Positions 1 to 7,703 of a stretch of 30,415 nucleotides of DNA are shown one piece after another. Each line of letters begins with the position of its first letter. The stretch's first letter is position 1. The DNA is taken from contig JBEKTD010000019.1 of NCBI GenBank assembly GCA_049516395.1, positions 1 through 30,415 on the forward strand, read 5' to 3'. A model generated the notes under the pieces. The model was not told the origin of the DNA. It was given only the letters and a program-made list of their open reading frames with translations, and did not search any database. A program made the translations under genes and the position numbers. This stretch comes from Fen-1362 sp049516395. GTDB lineage: Bacteria > Planctomycetota > Phycisphaerae > Sedimentisphaerales > Anaerobacaceae.

Positions 1-339
1 GATGCAGATGGTAAGAAACAGGGCAATTACTGGGTCGGCACCAATGATTTGGCTATCTATAAAACCGGGGCCAACAAAAACCCGATTACTGCTATGAACG
101 GGCATTGCGCTGACTTCGACCACCTGAAACAGGGCAATTACTGGGTCGGCACCAATGATTTGGCTGTCTACAAGGTCTATGCCAACAAGGCGGAAAGTTT
201 AGTCCCGCTTTGCGGAAACACTTCCACAACAGGTGACCCGAACTTCTGGTATTGGTGCTTACCGACAGGCGGCACATGCCCGACCAGCCCGGCCGGACAA
301 TATTGTGCTACTGCTGGAGTATGCCCGAATACGCCGTAG
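1..339 (+). CDS. C-terminal end of a secreted protein with two dockerin-like repeats (partial)
   Basis: The reading frame is open from base 1 to a TAG/TAA-type stop ending at 339, so this is the 3' end of a gene that starts outside the window. Two copies of a DxDxxxxGNYWVGTNDLAxYK motif lie 37 residues apart. The spacing of the Asp residues and the DL resemble the calcium-binding loop of dockerin and EF-hand modules, in the longer variant often seen at the C-termini of planctomycete extracellular proteins. After the second copy comes a Cys-rich tail (about six Cys in the last 50 residues) with Trp/Tyr/Gly clusters. By inference it is an extracellular or surface protein whose tail mediates Ca-dependent attachment or anchoring. 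The catalytic part, if any, lies upstream and cannot be seen. A strong terminator follows. Confidence 0.75.
   Translation, partial: DADGKKQGNYWVGTNDLAIYKTGANKNPITAMNGHCADFDHLKQGNYWVGTNDLAVYKVYANKAESLVPLCGNTSTTGDPNFWYWCLPTGGTCPTSPAGQYCATAGVCPNTP
15..165 (+). repeat. Two near-identical 40-bp copies, 111 bp apart, encoding the dockerin-like motif
   Basis: The 40 bases at 15-54 recur exactly at 126-165, a period of 111 bp (37 codons). Identity at the DNA level, including synonymous positions, points to a recent duplication or gene conversion of the repeat unit. The array may continue upstream, outside the window. Confidence 0.85.
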
Positions 340-365
340 TTAACGGGTAAAGTTTTTAAACAATA

Positions 366-398
366 GAGGCATCCCTGATAAGGGGTGCCTCTTTTTTT
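366..398 (+). terminator. Rho-independent terminator after the dockerin-like gene
   Basis: A 10-bp stem (GAGGCATCCC at 366-375 against GGGGTGCCTC at 382-391, with one G-T pair) has a 6-base loop and is followed by seven T residues. It lies 27 bases beyond the stop codon of the first gene. Confidence 0.9.
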
Positions 399-446
399 GT
401 TTATTTAGACGCAGTGTGTGCTATAATTTATACACTGGAATTTTTA

Positions 447-543
447 GCCACAGATTACACTGATTGCACTGATTTTTTTATTTAATCTGTGTTCATCTGT
501 GGAATCAGTGGCCAAAAAACAGATATCAATAAAATCTGTGGCA
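447..543. repeat. Nested palindromic intergenic repeat (REP-like, CCACAGATT type)
   Basis: GCCACAGATT at 447-456 is the exact reverse complement of AATCTGTGGC at 533-542. An inner arm at 484-502 (AATCTGTGTTCATCTGTGG) is an imperfect inverse of 448-465. The word ACTGATT or AATCAGTG also recurs inside. The stretch can therefore fold in two alternative hairpins. Similar CACAGATT/AATCTGTG gap repeats occur dispersed in many environmental genomes (from memory). It occupies most of the 220-base gap before the lipoprotein gene. No protein is encoded. Confidence 0.7.
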
Positions 544-559
544 ATTATTAGGGGTAGAA

Positions 560-1210
560 ATGATGAAGGTTGGTATTATAGGTTGTATAGCCGTCCTGTT
601 ATTTATAGGCGGGTGCGGAAATCAGAATCTTAAACAATGGGAAAAACCCTGGGACCCGAATTCAATCTGGGACGGCAGTGTTCCCGAGGGCGGCGCCATA
701 CCGGACTTTTTTGAGGGGCAGCCCGCCGGCGGAGAGTTTCCTAAGTCAATGGCAGGGATATGGGAGGCGGAGATACCTGATGTTCTATGGGATATCAAGC
801 TCGAGCCCAGCGGCTCGATTTTAAGGATTGTTCACGCGGTTGCGGGTAAAGTGGATATTAGTCAGGGCGCGGTTGAGGAATCAAATCCTGATAACGGCTC
901 TTACAGCATCTTTCATATGGGCCCCTGCGAGTCGAGATATTATCCCGATGCGCGATTGGTCAGAGTGAAAATTGTGGTTGATTATTTCATAATTAAAATA
1001 CCCGCGGGCGAAATCGAAGGCCGGATGGAGGATTATTTCGAGGGCTTTGCCTCAGAGGACGGTAACCAGTGGAATACCCAGTGGTACAGTTTCAGATGGA
1101 TTAAAGGGGCGACCCCGCCGAATATAAAGGCGATAAAGGCGCATCCTATGCCATTTATATTTATCAAGCTCGACCCGACCCAGCCGAGGGCTGAGCAGGT
1201 TATGGAGTAG
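560..1210 (+). CDS. Hypothetical lipoprotein
   Basis: The protein is 216 aa with a short basic N-terminus, a hydrophobic stretch (residues 4-17) and a lipobox ending in Cys19 (FIGGC), so lipidation and membrane anchoring are likely. The mature part has no domain I recognise. It is rich in aromatic residues and short beta-prone stretches (MAGIWEAEIPDVLWDIKLEPSG; VDYFIIKIP), suggesting a small beta-rich fold. The start is at ATG 560 or the adjacent ATG 563; AGGGG at 550-554 is a good ribosome binding site for either. The frame continues for 46 sense codons beyond the TAG at 1208-1210 (see separate entry), so this copy may be truncated by a nonsense mutation. The function is unknown. Confidence 0.75.
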   Translation: MMKVGIIGCIAVLLFIGGCGNQNLKQWEKPWDPNSIWDGSVPEGGAIPDFFEGQPAGGEFPKSMAGIWEAEIPDVLWDIKLEPSGSILRIVHAVAGKVDISQGAVEESNPDNGSYSIFHMGPCESRYYPDARLVRVKIVVDYFIIKIPAGEIEGRMEDYFEGFASEDGNQWNTQWYSFRWIKGATPPNIKAIKAHPMPFIFIKLDPTQPRAEQVME

Positions 1211-1351
1211 CCGGAAATCCGGAAGACAGAATTGTTTTCCGCAATGCTGTCAGTTAGTGTGCCGGCCGGCGATTCGGAGCCGGTTGTTGGCGTCTGGTTT
1301 TATGAAGAAGTGGGGCAGGTTATATGCACCTTGTCCGTAGCGGGGCGATAG
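1211..1351 (+). other. In-frame 46-codon continuation after the lipoprotein stop codon
   Basis: Immediately after TAG 1208-1210 the same frame stays open to a second TAG at 1349-1351. The translated stretch (SVSVPAGDSEPVVGVWFYEE near its centre) looks protein-like, with alternating hydrophobic residues. The 1211-1389 gap holds no other gene. It may be the lost C-terminus of the lipoprotein, a readthrough extension, or chance. A single base change at the TAG would give a 263-aa protein. Confidence 0.4.
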
Positions 1352-1389
1352 GAATTGTAATTCAGGCAAAAAATAAAAGACGACGGTCG

Positions 1390-2793
1390 ATGATGAAAAG
1401 CGAAAAGAGAAAAAGTGTGAGGGGGTTTGTATCAGCGGTAATAATAAGCATCTTAATCCAGGCAGCCGCCTCAGCGACCGTAACCGTCATCGGAAGCAAT
1501 TACAGGTTGTCCTCTCCGACTATTATCGCGGATGTTTGCCAGTCCGGTCAGGGAGCGGCGGTCCTGGCGACTAAGGCCTTTATTGTTATTAGGCATCAAA
1601 ACGGACTAACTTTATTTTGTAATCCTGTCGCCGATACCGACGAATCGAGAGGCTGTTTGCTTGTTGAAACGTTGAATAATTTGTCGGCTTATGATACGGC
1701 TTATGTTTATCCGGGCGATTGCAATATGGGAGCGATTCCCGTCAGCCAGCCGGATAATACTTCGGTCATATTTGTTGCCGGGCCGGCATATTCGAAAGTT
1801 TATACTTATGTCGGCGATGCTGTTACCGCGTGGAGACCCGGCAATAACACTTATCTCTACGGATTAAATTTGAACAGCGCAGTCGGAATAACCAATTATC
1901 AGCTTCTATGGGGAGTAACGCATTACCAGCCGGCTTTTAATAATGCCGTCGCGGAGAATTGCTGGTTTAACGGAAACACCGACTGTGTTTATGTTTTATC
2001 GCCTACCGGCAATGACGTAGCCTGCACAGGCACTCTTCTTAACTGCAGATTGAGCAGCAGATTTGACGCTATCGCGTTGTGTCGGCGAAACAGTTTGATT
2101 CGTTGTATTAATTGTGACATATTTTCCGACGGTTCAACCAATATCACACATGGGCATGCAAGAAATATCTTTGATAGTTCAGGAAACATGGAATTAGAGG
2201 ATTGTAATATATTTTCTCCGGCCGTATCCGGTGTTGACGCCAATGGCATAGTGGCTGCCGGAGACGTGAATATTGTGGCTAAAAGGTGCTCCTTTAAGAC
2301 CTCCGCCTCCGGCTCAAACAATGCCAATGATATTACTGTTACCAATAATAATGCCACTATAACGCTGATTGATTGTTCGGGCAGCAGGGCAAACGGAGAT
2401 ATTACTTTTCAGGGGTCGAATATATTAATGCGGCCGCCACCGAAGACCCCTGTTAATGTAACATCAGATAAAACGGTTATTTTGGCCGAAAACGGCGAAA
2501 CATTCGATGTCAATTCTTCTTCTATGGTAACAGTTACTTTGCCGCAGGCCGGTCCTATTTACTGGGAATACACTATCAGAGATATAAATTATACCGCTGG
2601 CGGCAATGTTAATGTCAAACCGTATAGCGGCGATGCTATTGTCAAGGTTACGGGTGTTTCGCTTGACATCGATGAGGGATATATCTCAGACAGTAATGCC
2701 TACGCAAAAATTGTCTTAAAACATTGGCCTAACGAACCTAATGTAGTTCGAGAAGATGCAAACTGCGGACAATGGACGGAAGAAATGCCATAA
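1390..2793 (+). CDS. Secreted right-handed beta-helix (pectate-lyase-like fold) protein
   Basis: From ATG 1390 (or ATG 1393) the protein is about 467 aa. It begins with a Sec signal peptide: basic KSEKRKSVRG, a hydrophobic core, then AAASA as the likely cleavage site. An earlier in-frame ATG at 1324 would put a long charged stretch before the signal and is less likely. The middle (roughly residues 150-370) shows short repeating rungs such as AENCWFNGN, LLNCRLSSR, LIRCINCDIF, LEDCNIFS, AKRCSFKTS and LIDCSG. This pattern of regularly spaced N/C/F residues is typical of parallel beta-helix proteins. The C-terminal ~100 residues form a separate beta-rich domain. No catalytic residues for pectate lyase can be assigned, so substrate and activity are unknown. 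The flanking genes are also exported. Confidence 0.7.
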   Translation: MMKSEKRKSVRGFVSAVIISILIQAAASATVTVIGSNYRLSSPTIIADVCQSGQGAAVLATKAFIVIRHQNGLTLFCNPVADTDESRGCLLVETLNNLSAYDTAYVYPGDCNMGAIPVSQPDNTSVIFVAGPAYSKVYTYVGDAVTAWRPGNNTYLYGLNLNSAVGITNYQLLWGVTHYQPAFNNAVAENCWFNGNTDCVYVLSPTGNDVACTGTLLNCRLSSRFDAIALCRRNSLIRCINCDIFSDGSTNITHGHARNIFDSSGNMELEDCNIFSPAVSGVDANGIVAAGDVNIVAKRCSFKTSASGSNNANDITVTNNNATITLIDCSGSRANGDITFQGSNILMRPPPKTPVNVTSDKTVILAENGETFDVNSSSMVTVTLPQAGPIYWEYTIRDINYTAGGNVNVKPYSGDAIVKVTGVSLDIDEGYISDSNAYAKIVLKHWPNEPNVVREDANCGQWTEEMP

Positions 2794-2866
2794 ACAGAAA
2801 TCAATATCAAAAAACTTCTTCCCCAATAAAGGTAATAATCATAATTTCTTTGGCATTTCTGCGGTC

Positions 2867-2894
2867 TTGACATGGTTTTTGGCAGTGTTATATT
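2867..2894 (+). promoter_or_regulatory. Sigma70-type promoter for the coiled-coil lipoprotein gene
   Basis: A perfect -35 box TTGACA (2867-2872), a 16-base spacer and a -10 box TATATT (2889-2894, one mismatch) lie 47 bases before the start codon of the next gene. Confidence 0.75.
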
Positions 2895-2940
2895 GTTTAT
2901 CGAATTAAGTATTATAAGCAAATTGTAAGGGGCGACAGAA

Positions 2941-3501
2941 ATGAAAAGGACATTTGCGGCGGTTTTGGCAATCAGTATGGCGGTTGTTTGGGCAGGCGGC
3001 TGCCAGGAAGAACAGGCATCATCAGGAGAAAAAAAAGCCCGGCTGACGGCGGTGGAGAATAGAGACCTGCAATCGCAGCTTCAGGCCGAAAAAAAGAAGA
3101 GAGATGATGATATCAGGAATCTCAATACGCAGTTCCAGGCCGAAATGAAAAAGAAGGATGACGGGATAAAAAAACTAAATGAGCAGCTAAAAAAAAGCCA
3201 GTCACTATTCCAGACGGAAATAGCAAAAAAAGATGACGAGACAAAAAAACTAAGTGCGCAGATTCAAAACGACAAGGCACAATTCCAGACGGAAATGAAA
3301 AAACGTGATGAAGATATGCGGAGCGTTAGAAGTCAGCTTGAACAGTGTGAGAATACCAGGGATGAGAGGGTGGCGAAAGAAATTGACAAGCAGTGCGAGG
3401 AAACGGTGTCAAATTTAATGGACTGGGCCGTGGAATTGTCGGCGGAAATCGAGCAATTAAAGGCGGGGCAGGCGGACGTTAACGGAGAGACGGATAAGTA
3501 G
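2941..3501 (+). CDS. Coiled-coil lipoprotein
   Basis: The protein is 186 aa with a signal peptide and a lipobox at Cys21 (WAGGC). From about residue 35 to 130 it is almost purely Lys/Glu/Asp/Gln with hydrophobic residues at heptad positions. It contains four related segments built on FQxExxKKDDxxKKLxxQ, which indicates a long helical coiled coil. A short acidic helix and Cys residues (117, 133) follow. It resembles periplasmic spacer or tethering lipoproteins in architecture only; no specific family is recognised. The start ATG 2941 follows AAGGGG at 2928-2933 and a strong promoter, so it is probably its own transcription unit. It converges on the minus-strand gene ending at 3540. Confidence 0.8.
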   Translation: MKRTFAAVLAISMAVVWAGGCQEEQASSGEKKARLTAVENRDLQSQLQAEKKKRDDDIRNLNTQFQAEMKKKDDGIKKLNEQLKKSQSLFQTEIAKKDDETKKLSAQIQNDKAQFQTEMKKRDEDMRSVRSQLEQCENTRDERVAKEIDKQCEETVSNLMDWAVELSAEIEQLKAGQADVNGETDK

Positions 3502-3539
3502 ATTTTGTCTGCCGGGCGGTAGAGCAGTTTGCGGACGGA

Positions 3540-4589
3540 TTATTTGTTGGCGTCTTTTGCGTCTTCCGCTTCCCTCATCTTGCCAAGTTCTTCAATCTCT
3601 TTAAGTAACTCATCTGTTTTCTTTTCATCAGTCGATGAGCCCATTTCGGCCATAAGCTTATCTATCTGGGCGGATTTTTCCCTTATAGCGGGTGATTCGG
3701 GCTTTTCCGGAATTTGCGGCTGTGGCGGCGGGGCAATTTCGGGAGCAGGCGTCGTCTCTGCCGGCTGAGGTTGTGCCGTCGGTGGCTCTGACGAAATTGG
3801 CGCTGCTGCCGGAGTTGGTGAAACCGGAACCGGAGGGTTAGGCGGCTGATTCGGAGAGGTAATTCGTTCAGATGCGGGAGGCATTGCGCCCTGTCTTGGA
3901 TTCCGGCGAGAGTTGGGCGGGATAATGCCTGCCGGTTTATTTGCGGTAACAGGCGAAGGGCTAATAGCGTTTTCAGGCCCTTTAGAACCGGCCGGCTTCT
4001 GCCCGGCTGCGACAGGTTCTTCCGGTGAGGACGAACGCGCCGAAGGCGGCGGGTTTTTTAGCAGCTTTCTCCACGATTCCTGAACTTTGACGGTCATTTC
4101 TGATGTTCTCTGGCCGTCTCGCAACACTATCGAGCCGTCTTTAACCGTCTCGATTGTCAAATGGCCTACGGTTGAACCCTGTTTGACCCAGTGTTGGCCT
4201 TTTCCCGGCTCATCTATCAGGACAAACGACTGCTCAGGATGTGAAGCAAAATAGGAGGTTGCTACCAGGTCGAATTTGGCTGTGACGGGCACAGACGGGG
4301 CCGGCTGAGAAGGACCAGACGGTTGTGTGGCCGGTTCAGGTTTAGGTGGGGGAGGCGGATTGATAATCTTAGTCAGGGCCAATGCCTCTTTTACCAGCGG
4401 CGAATTTTGGCTTTGGTCCTTAGAGGCCTGTTGCCCCTTGGCGGACGTGAATTTTTCGACTATGCCGGGTGATTTGAGAAGTTCCTCTATTTTAGGGTTA
4501 CTGCGCACACCATAAACCGCGGGCAATACAAGCAAACCCGTCGCCGCTATCGCCGCTATGATACTCGTTATTCGCAATGTCTTAATCAT
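3540..4589 (-). CDS. GspC-like (type II secretion HR-domain) membrane protein with Pro-rich tail
   Basis: The protein is 349 aa: a short cytoplasmic start, one transmembrane helix (residues 9-27), then a periplasmic part. Residues about 103-168 (KFDLVATSYFASHPEQSFVLIDEPG...HWVKQGSTVGHLTIETVKDGSIVLRDGQ) have the layout of the homology-region domain of GspC/PulC: a value-bearing strand, a Gly turn, an xxxG step, then I-x-x-x-x-x-G-x-I-V-L. The rest is low-complexity and rich in Pro, Ala and Ser (residues 180-300), ending in a charged helix (305-349). There is no PDZ domain as in canonical GspC. In the type II system GspC links the inner-membrane platform to the outer-membrane secretin. No gspD-O genes are near, so it is an orphan here. 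It lies 64 bases downstream of the membrane aminopropyltransferase-like gene and is probably co-transcribed. Confidence 0.55.
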   Translation of the reverse strand: MIKTLRITSIIAAIAATGLLVLPAVYGVRSNPKIEELLKSPGIVEKFTSAKGQQASKDQSQNSPLVKEALALTKIINPPPPPKPEPATQPSGPSQPAPSVPVTAKFDLVATSYFASHPEQSFVLIDEPGKGQHWVKQGSTVGHLTIETVKDGSIVLRDGQRTSEMTVKVQESWRKLLKNPPPSARSSSPEEPVAAGQKPAGSKGPENAISPSPVTANKPAGIIPPNSRRNPRQGAMPPASERITSPNQPPNPPVPVSPTPAAAPISSEPPTAQPQPAETTPAPEIAPPPQPQIPEKPESPAIREKSAQIDKLMAEMGSSTDEKKTDELLKEIEELGKMREAEDAKDANK

Positions 4590-4653
4590 AGAGTTTCTAT
4601 GTTATTTGACAGTCGGCGGGCAAAATAAGTTCCCAAAAACAGGCGGTATTTGC

Positions 4654-6879
4654 TTACTTTGGGGCTTTTGCTGCTTGTTTACGCTCTAAAGAGCTGAGAT
4701 ATTCTTTGAGGTCTGCCGTGGCATCGCTGTCGCTCGATATAGATGCGAGTTCTATCGCTTTTTGGACTACCGCAATGGCGTCGGTCAGCCGGTCCTGGAA
4801 CTCAAACACCTGTGCCAAACTGTATCGATGGGCCATATTTCCCGGTTCCAGGGATATCGCTTTTTCAAAGGCATTTGATGCCTCGTTAAGGTCGCCAATC
4901 ATACCAAATGTGTCTCCCAGCCGGGACCAGGTCAAAGCGGAATTCGGGTCGTTAGCCAGGTCGAGATGAAACTCCTCAATAGCCATGGCAAGATGCTTGC
5001 GGGATTCTTCTTCCCTGCCCATCTGCTTCAGTAGGATGCCCATGCTGAGATAAATAGGGCCCCTTAATCGTTCTTTTATAATATTGGGGTCATAAGAATC
5101 AATAGCTTTTTGGAAGGCCTTAATCGCTTCCAGTGGTTTGTTTTGTGCCGCTTTTATCAGGGCTATTTCATTAAAGGCCAGGATCGGGCTAAACTCGGAG
5201 GCGTTTTCAAAAGCCACTATACTCTGGTCCAGTTTGCCCTCGGCCTTAAGCATTTTTGCGTCGTCTAAATATCTTCGGCCCAGTGTTTTCCTCGCGCTTC
5301 GGTTGACTACTGGGGTAAGCAGATTTTCCACGGGGGTATAGTCATCTGTAAGCACAATTCCATGCGAGCTTTTCCTGAAATGTTCCATTTCCGCTTCGGT
5401 GGGGTGCCATATTTTGATTTTTTTGTCGTCTTGAAGGGCCATTATATCGATCGGTTTTTTAGCGGCCGCTACAACAAAGGTTTCGCGTATGACGGGGTGG
5501 GCGTTTTGTTCCGCGGTGACGTAAACGTAAGGGAATGTCTTTTGCAGGGTATTGATAACGGCGCCGAGGAATTGGGCGCTTTCGTGCGTATCTATCAGGT
5601 TCATAATATACGCGCCGTCATCAGAAAGAATCTCGGCGATTTTGTCGTTGAATTCACGAGTCACCAATTGATACGGCACGGAATAATCGTTGAAGGCATC
5701 TTCATAAATGAAGTCATATTTCGGTATTGGTTTACCATTACGCCGGTCTTCAAGCAGCTTATCGACGTAATTTCTCGCGTCCATAGTGAATGTATTGATG
5801 GGGGTGTCTTTTTCAAGACCAAATTCCTCTATGGCGGCCCTGGTAACCGCGGGGTCGATTTCGACGACGTCTATCCGGCTGCCGGGCCAGTTGGCCTGGA
5901 TATATCTCGGAAGGACGTAGCCGCCGCCACCTATAAACATTACGTTGAGGTTATTCCTGTTTTGACTCATCAGGCGGGTGATTTTGGCGTAAACTATTGT
6001 GTATTCATACTGCAGGTCGTTGATATCGCCCATAATTAGTTCGCTGTGCTTCAGCGTATCCTGGACAAAGATTCGCCTGTCAGGAAATGCCGAAAGCTGT
6101 TTGACAGCGATGTAGCAATATTGGCTTTCATCCTGGTAAATCACATTTTCGTCAATCGGTTCCCGCAGCATAAGGCCCACACCCAGTGTCATACACCACT
6201 GCATCGGGGCCGCAGCCGTAATAAGCAGGAAAGCGAATACCGCCAGCCACAGATACGCCGGCTGGAATCGCAGCCGGCAGATTATAGCAAGTATCGCCAT
6301 AATTCCAGCTACCAGCCAAATCAGGGTCATCGTTCCCATTGCCGGGATGAGGTAATAGCCGGCGGCCAGCGTTCCCGCGATGCTTCCGGCGGCCCCCCAG
6401 GCGTATATATCGCCTACTGTTCTGCCTTTGGGCAGCCCTTTTTCGAGGGCGTTTTTTGCCACCACGGGTGTAATAGCGCCAAGCACGGTACAGGGCAGCA
6501 GGAACATAATCGCCATAGTGCTGAACACTCGAACCGGCCAGCCGAACTGCCAGAGAAACAGCCATTCGCGTATCGCGTTGCCGAAGACAATAATCAGCAC
6601 GCAGGCGATTGAGCCGGCGATGAACAGCACGGGAAGTGCTTTTTGGGTATCAAACTTGTCCGCTATGCGTCCGCCTATGTAGTAACCTATGGTGATGCCC
6701 GCGAGAACCACCTCTATGACGGCGGTCCAGGTATATAATGACGAGCCAAGATATCGTGCTATAAGCCGGCCCGCCACCATCTCAAGGACCATCAGGCAGA
6801 AACTTGAGATAAATACCGTCGCGACGGGGACGGAGATTGATAAAAAACTTTTGGATTTGACTGGTTCTTCATTAGGCAT
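4654..6879 (-). CDS. Membrane-fused spermidine synthase-like protein with C-terminal TPRs
   Basis: The protein is 741 aa. Residues 12-225 form about seven to eight transmembrane helices with MFS-like loops (GYYIGGRIADKF at 65-76). Residues about 240-535 match the spermidine synthase family: a SAM-type loop MFIGGGGYVLPRYI (314-327), the acidic end of strand beta2 VVEIDP (338-343), DAR (367-369) and YDFIYEDAFND (388-398) in the position of the catalytic Asp region. Residues about 535-735 are tetratricopeptide repeats, with the N-x-x-x-x-Y/F pattern and GNMAHRYSLAQVFEFQDRLTDAI. Fused MFS/spermidine-synthase proteins of this type are common in planctomycetes and related bacteria. Their true substrate is mostly untested, so polyamine synthesis should not be assumed. 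It lies 105 bases downstream of scpB on the same strand. Confidence 0.85.
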   Translation of the reverse strand: MPNEEPVKSKSFLSISVPVATVFISSFCLMVLEMVAGRLIARYLGSSLYTWTAVIEVVLAGITIGYYIGGRIADKFDTQKALPVLFIAGSIACVLIIVFGNAIREWLFLWQFGWPVRVFSTMAIMFLLPCTVLGAITPVVAKNALEKGLPKGRTVGDIYAWGAAGSIAGTLAAGYYLIPAMGTMTLIWLVAGIMAILAIICRLRFQPAYLWLAVFAFLLITAAAPMQWCMTLGVGLMLREPIDENVIYQDESQYCYIAVKQLSAFPDRRIFVQDTLKHSELIMGDINDLQYEYTIVYAKITRLMSQNRNNLNVMFIGGGGYVLPRYIQANWPGSRIDVVEIDPAVTRAAIEEFGLEKDTPINTFTMDARNYVDKLLEDRRNGKPIPKYDFIYEDAFNDYSVPYQLVTREFNDKIAEILSDDGAYIMNLIDTHESAQFLGAVINTLQKTFPYVYVTAEQNAHPVIRETFVVAAAKKPIDIMALQDDKKIKIWHPTEAEMEHFRKSSHGIVLTDDYTPVENLLTPVVNRSARKTLGRRYLDDAKMLKAEGKLDQSIVAFENASEFSPILAFNEIALIKAAQNKPLEAIKAFQKAIDSYDPNIIKERLRGPIYLSMGILLKQMGREEESRKHLAMAIEEFHLDLANDPNSALTWSRLGDTFGMIGDLNEASNAFEKAISLEPGNMAHRYSLAQVFEFQDRLTDAIAVVQKAIELASISSDSDATADLKEYLSSLERKQAAKAPK

Positions 6880-6983
6880 AATTTAATAAATATATCAGAT
6901 TAATGAGGTACCAACAAGCGGATAGTTTAGGAACATTATCGGAACTATTACGAAGAGCCAGAGAAAAAGTAGTGTCTCTGTGC

Positions 6984-7703
6984 CTACTCCGGCTTTTTGA
7001 GCTCTTCGGCTTTGGGGAGGTCCTTTAGGGCGTTCAGGCCGAAGACCTCGAGGAATTTTTTGGTTGTGCCGTAAAGCATTGGTCTGCCCACAATCTCAGC
7101 CCTGCCCGTTATTTTTACCAGGCCTTTATACATAAGGTTGCGAATCATCTCGCCCGCCGCGACGCCCCTTATCGCTTCGATATCGGCGCGGATAATGGGC
7201 TGCTTGTAGGCGATGATTGCCAGTGTTTCGAGGGCTGGCTGGCTGAGTTTGCCGTCGTCGCGTGCACGGACAAGCTTTTTGAGCCAGTGGTTGTATTCGC
7301 CCAGCGTCAGCATCTGGTAACCGCCCGCGATTTGCTCGATTCGAAAGGCGTTGTTGTTGGCCTTGTATTTTTCGTTGAGGTCGTCAATGTGCTTGCGGAG
7401 CTGGCGGACGTTTGTGCCGACAATCTCGGATAAGCGCGCAGGTGTAAGCGATTCATCACTGGCGAAAAGCACTGCTTCTACTACCGATTCAACCGTTGGC
7501 TCAAATCCGGGAGGTATATCCGTCGGCTGCGGCTGCTGGTCGCCCGATGGTTCGGTTTCGGCCTGCGCCCCGACATCTTGCGCCGGCTGTTCTTCTGCTG
7601 GTTCAGCATTGTTTGTTTGTTCGGTTATATCGTTTTGCTCATCGGCGGCGCCGGTCTCTTGTGCAGATTCGCCTGTCGATGCAGCCAAGTTTTCTTCTGT
7701 CAT
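6984..7703 (-). CDS. scpB: Segregation and condensation protein B
   Basis: ScpB is the winged-helix partner of ScpA and SMC in the bacterial condensin that compacts and segregates chromosomes. Residues from about 70 onward carry the family sequence: VESVVEAVLFASDESLTPARLSEIVG, YQMLTLGEYNHWLKKL, then LSQPALETLAIIAYKQPIIRADIEAIRGV and MLYGTTKKFLEVFGL, the most conserved part. The first ~65 residues are an acidic Gln/Glu/Pro-rich tail not usual in ScpB. I chose ATG 7703 because it forms an ATGA overlap with the stop of the NIF3-family gene; ATG 7715 gives four more residues and a 16-base overlap. scpA is not in the window. Confidence 0.92.
   Translation of the reverse strand: MTEENLAASTGESAQETGAADEQNDITEQTNNAEPAEEQPAQDVGAQAETEPSGDQQPQPTDIPPGFEPTVESVVEAVLFASDESLTPARLSEIVGTNVRQLRKHIDDLNEKYKANNNAFRIEQIAGGYQMLTLGEYNHWLKKLVRARDDGKLSQPALETLAIIAYKQPIIRADIEAIRGVAAGEMIRNLMYKGLVKITGRAEIVGRPMLYGTTKKFLEVFGLNALKDLPKAEELKKPE

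Noticed and set aside
422..427. TATAAT in the gap before the lipoprotein gene
   Set aside because: No acceptable -35 box lies 15-19 bases upstream.
5362..6612. Plus-strand open frames of 225 and 188 codons opposite the aminopropyltransferase-like gene
   Set aside because: They mirror the codon pattern of the minus-strand gene, whose SAM motifs and TPRs are unmistakable.
6889..6917. Minus-strand promoter-like TTGTTG/TATATT ahead of the aminopropyltransferase-like gene
   Set aside because: The predicted start point would lie only a few bases before the ATG, leaving no room for a ribosome binding site, and the -35 is poor.
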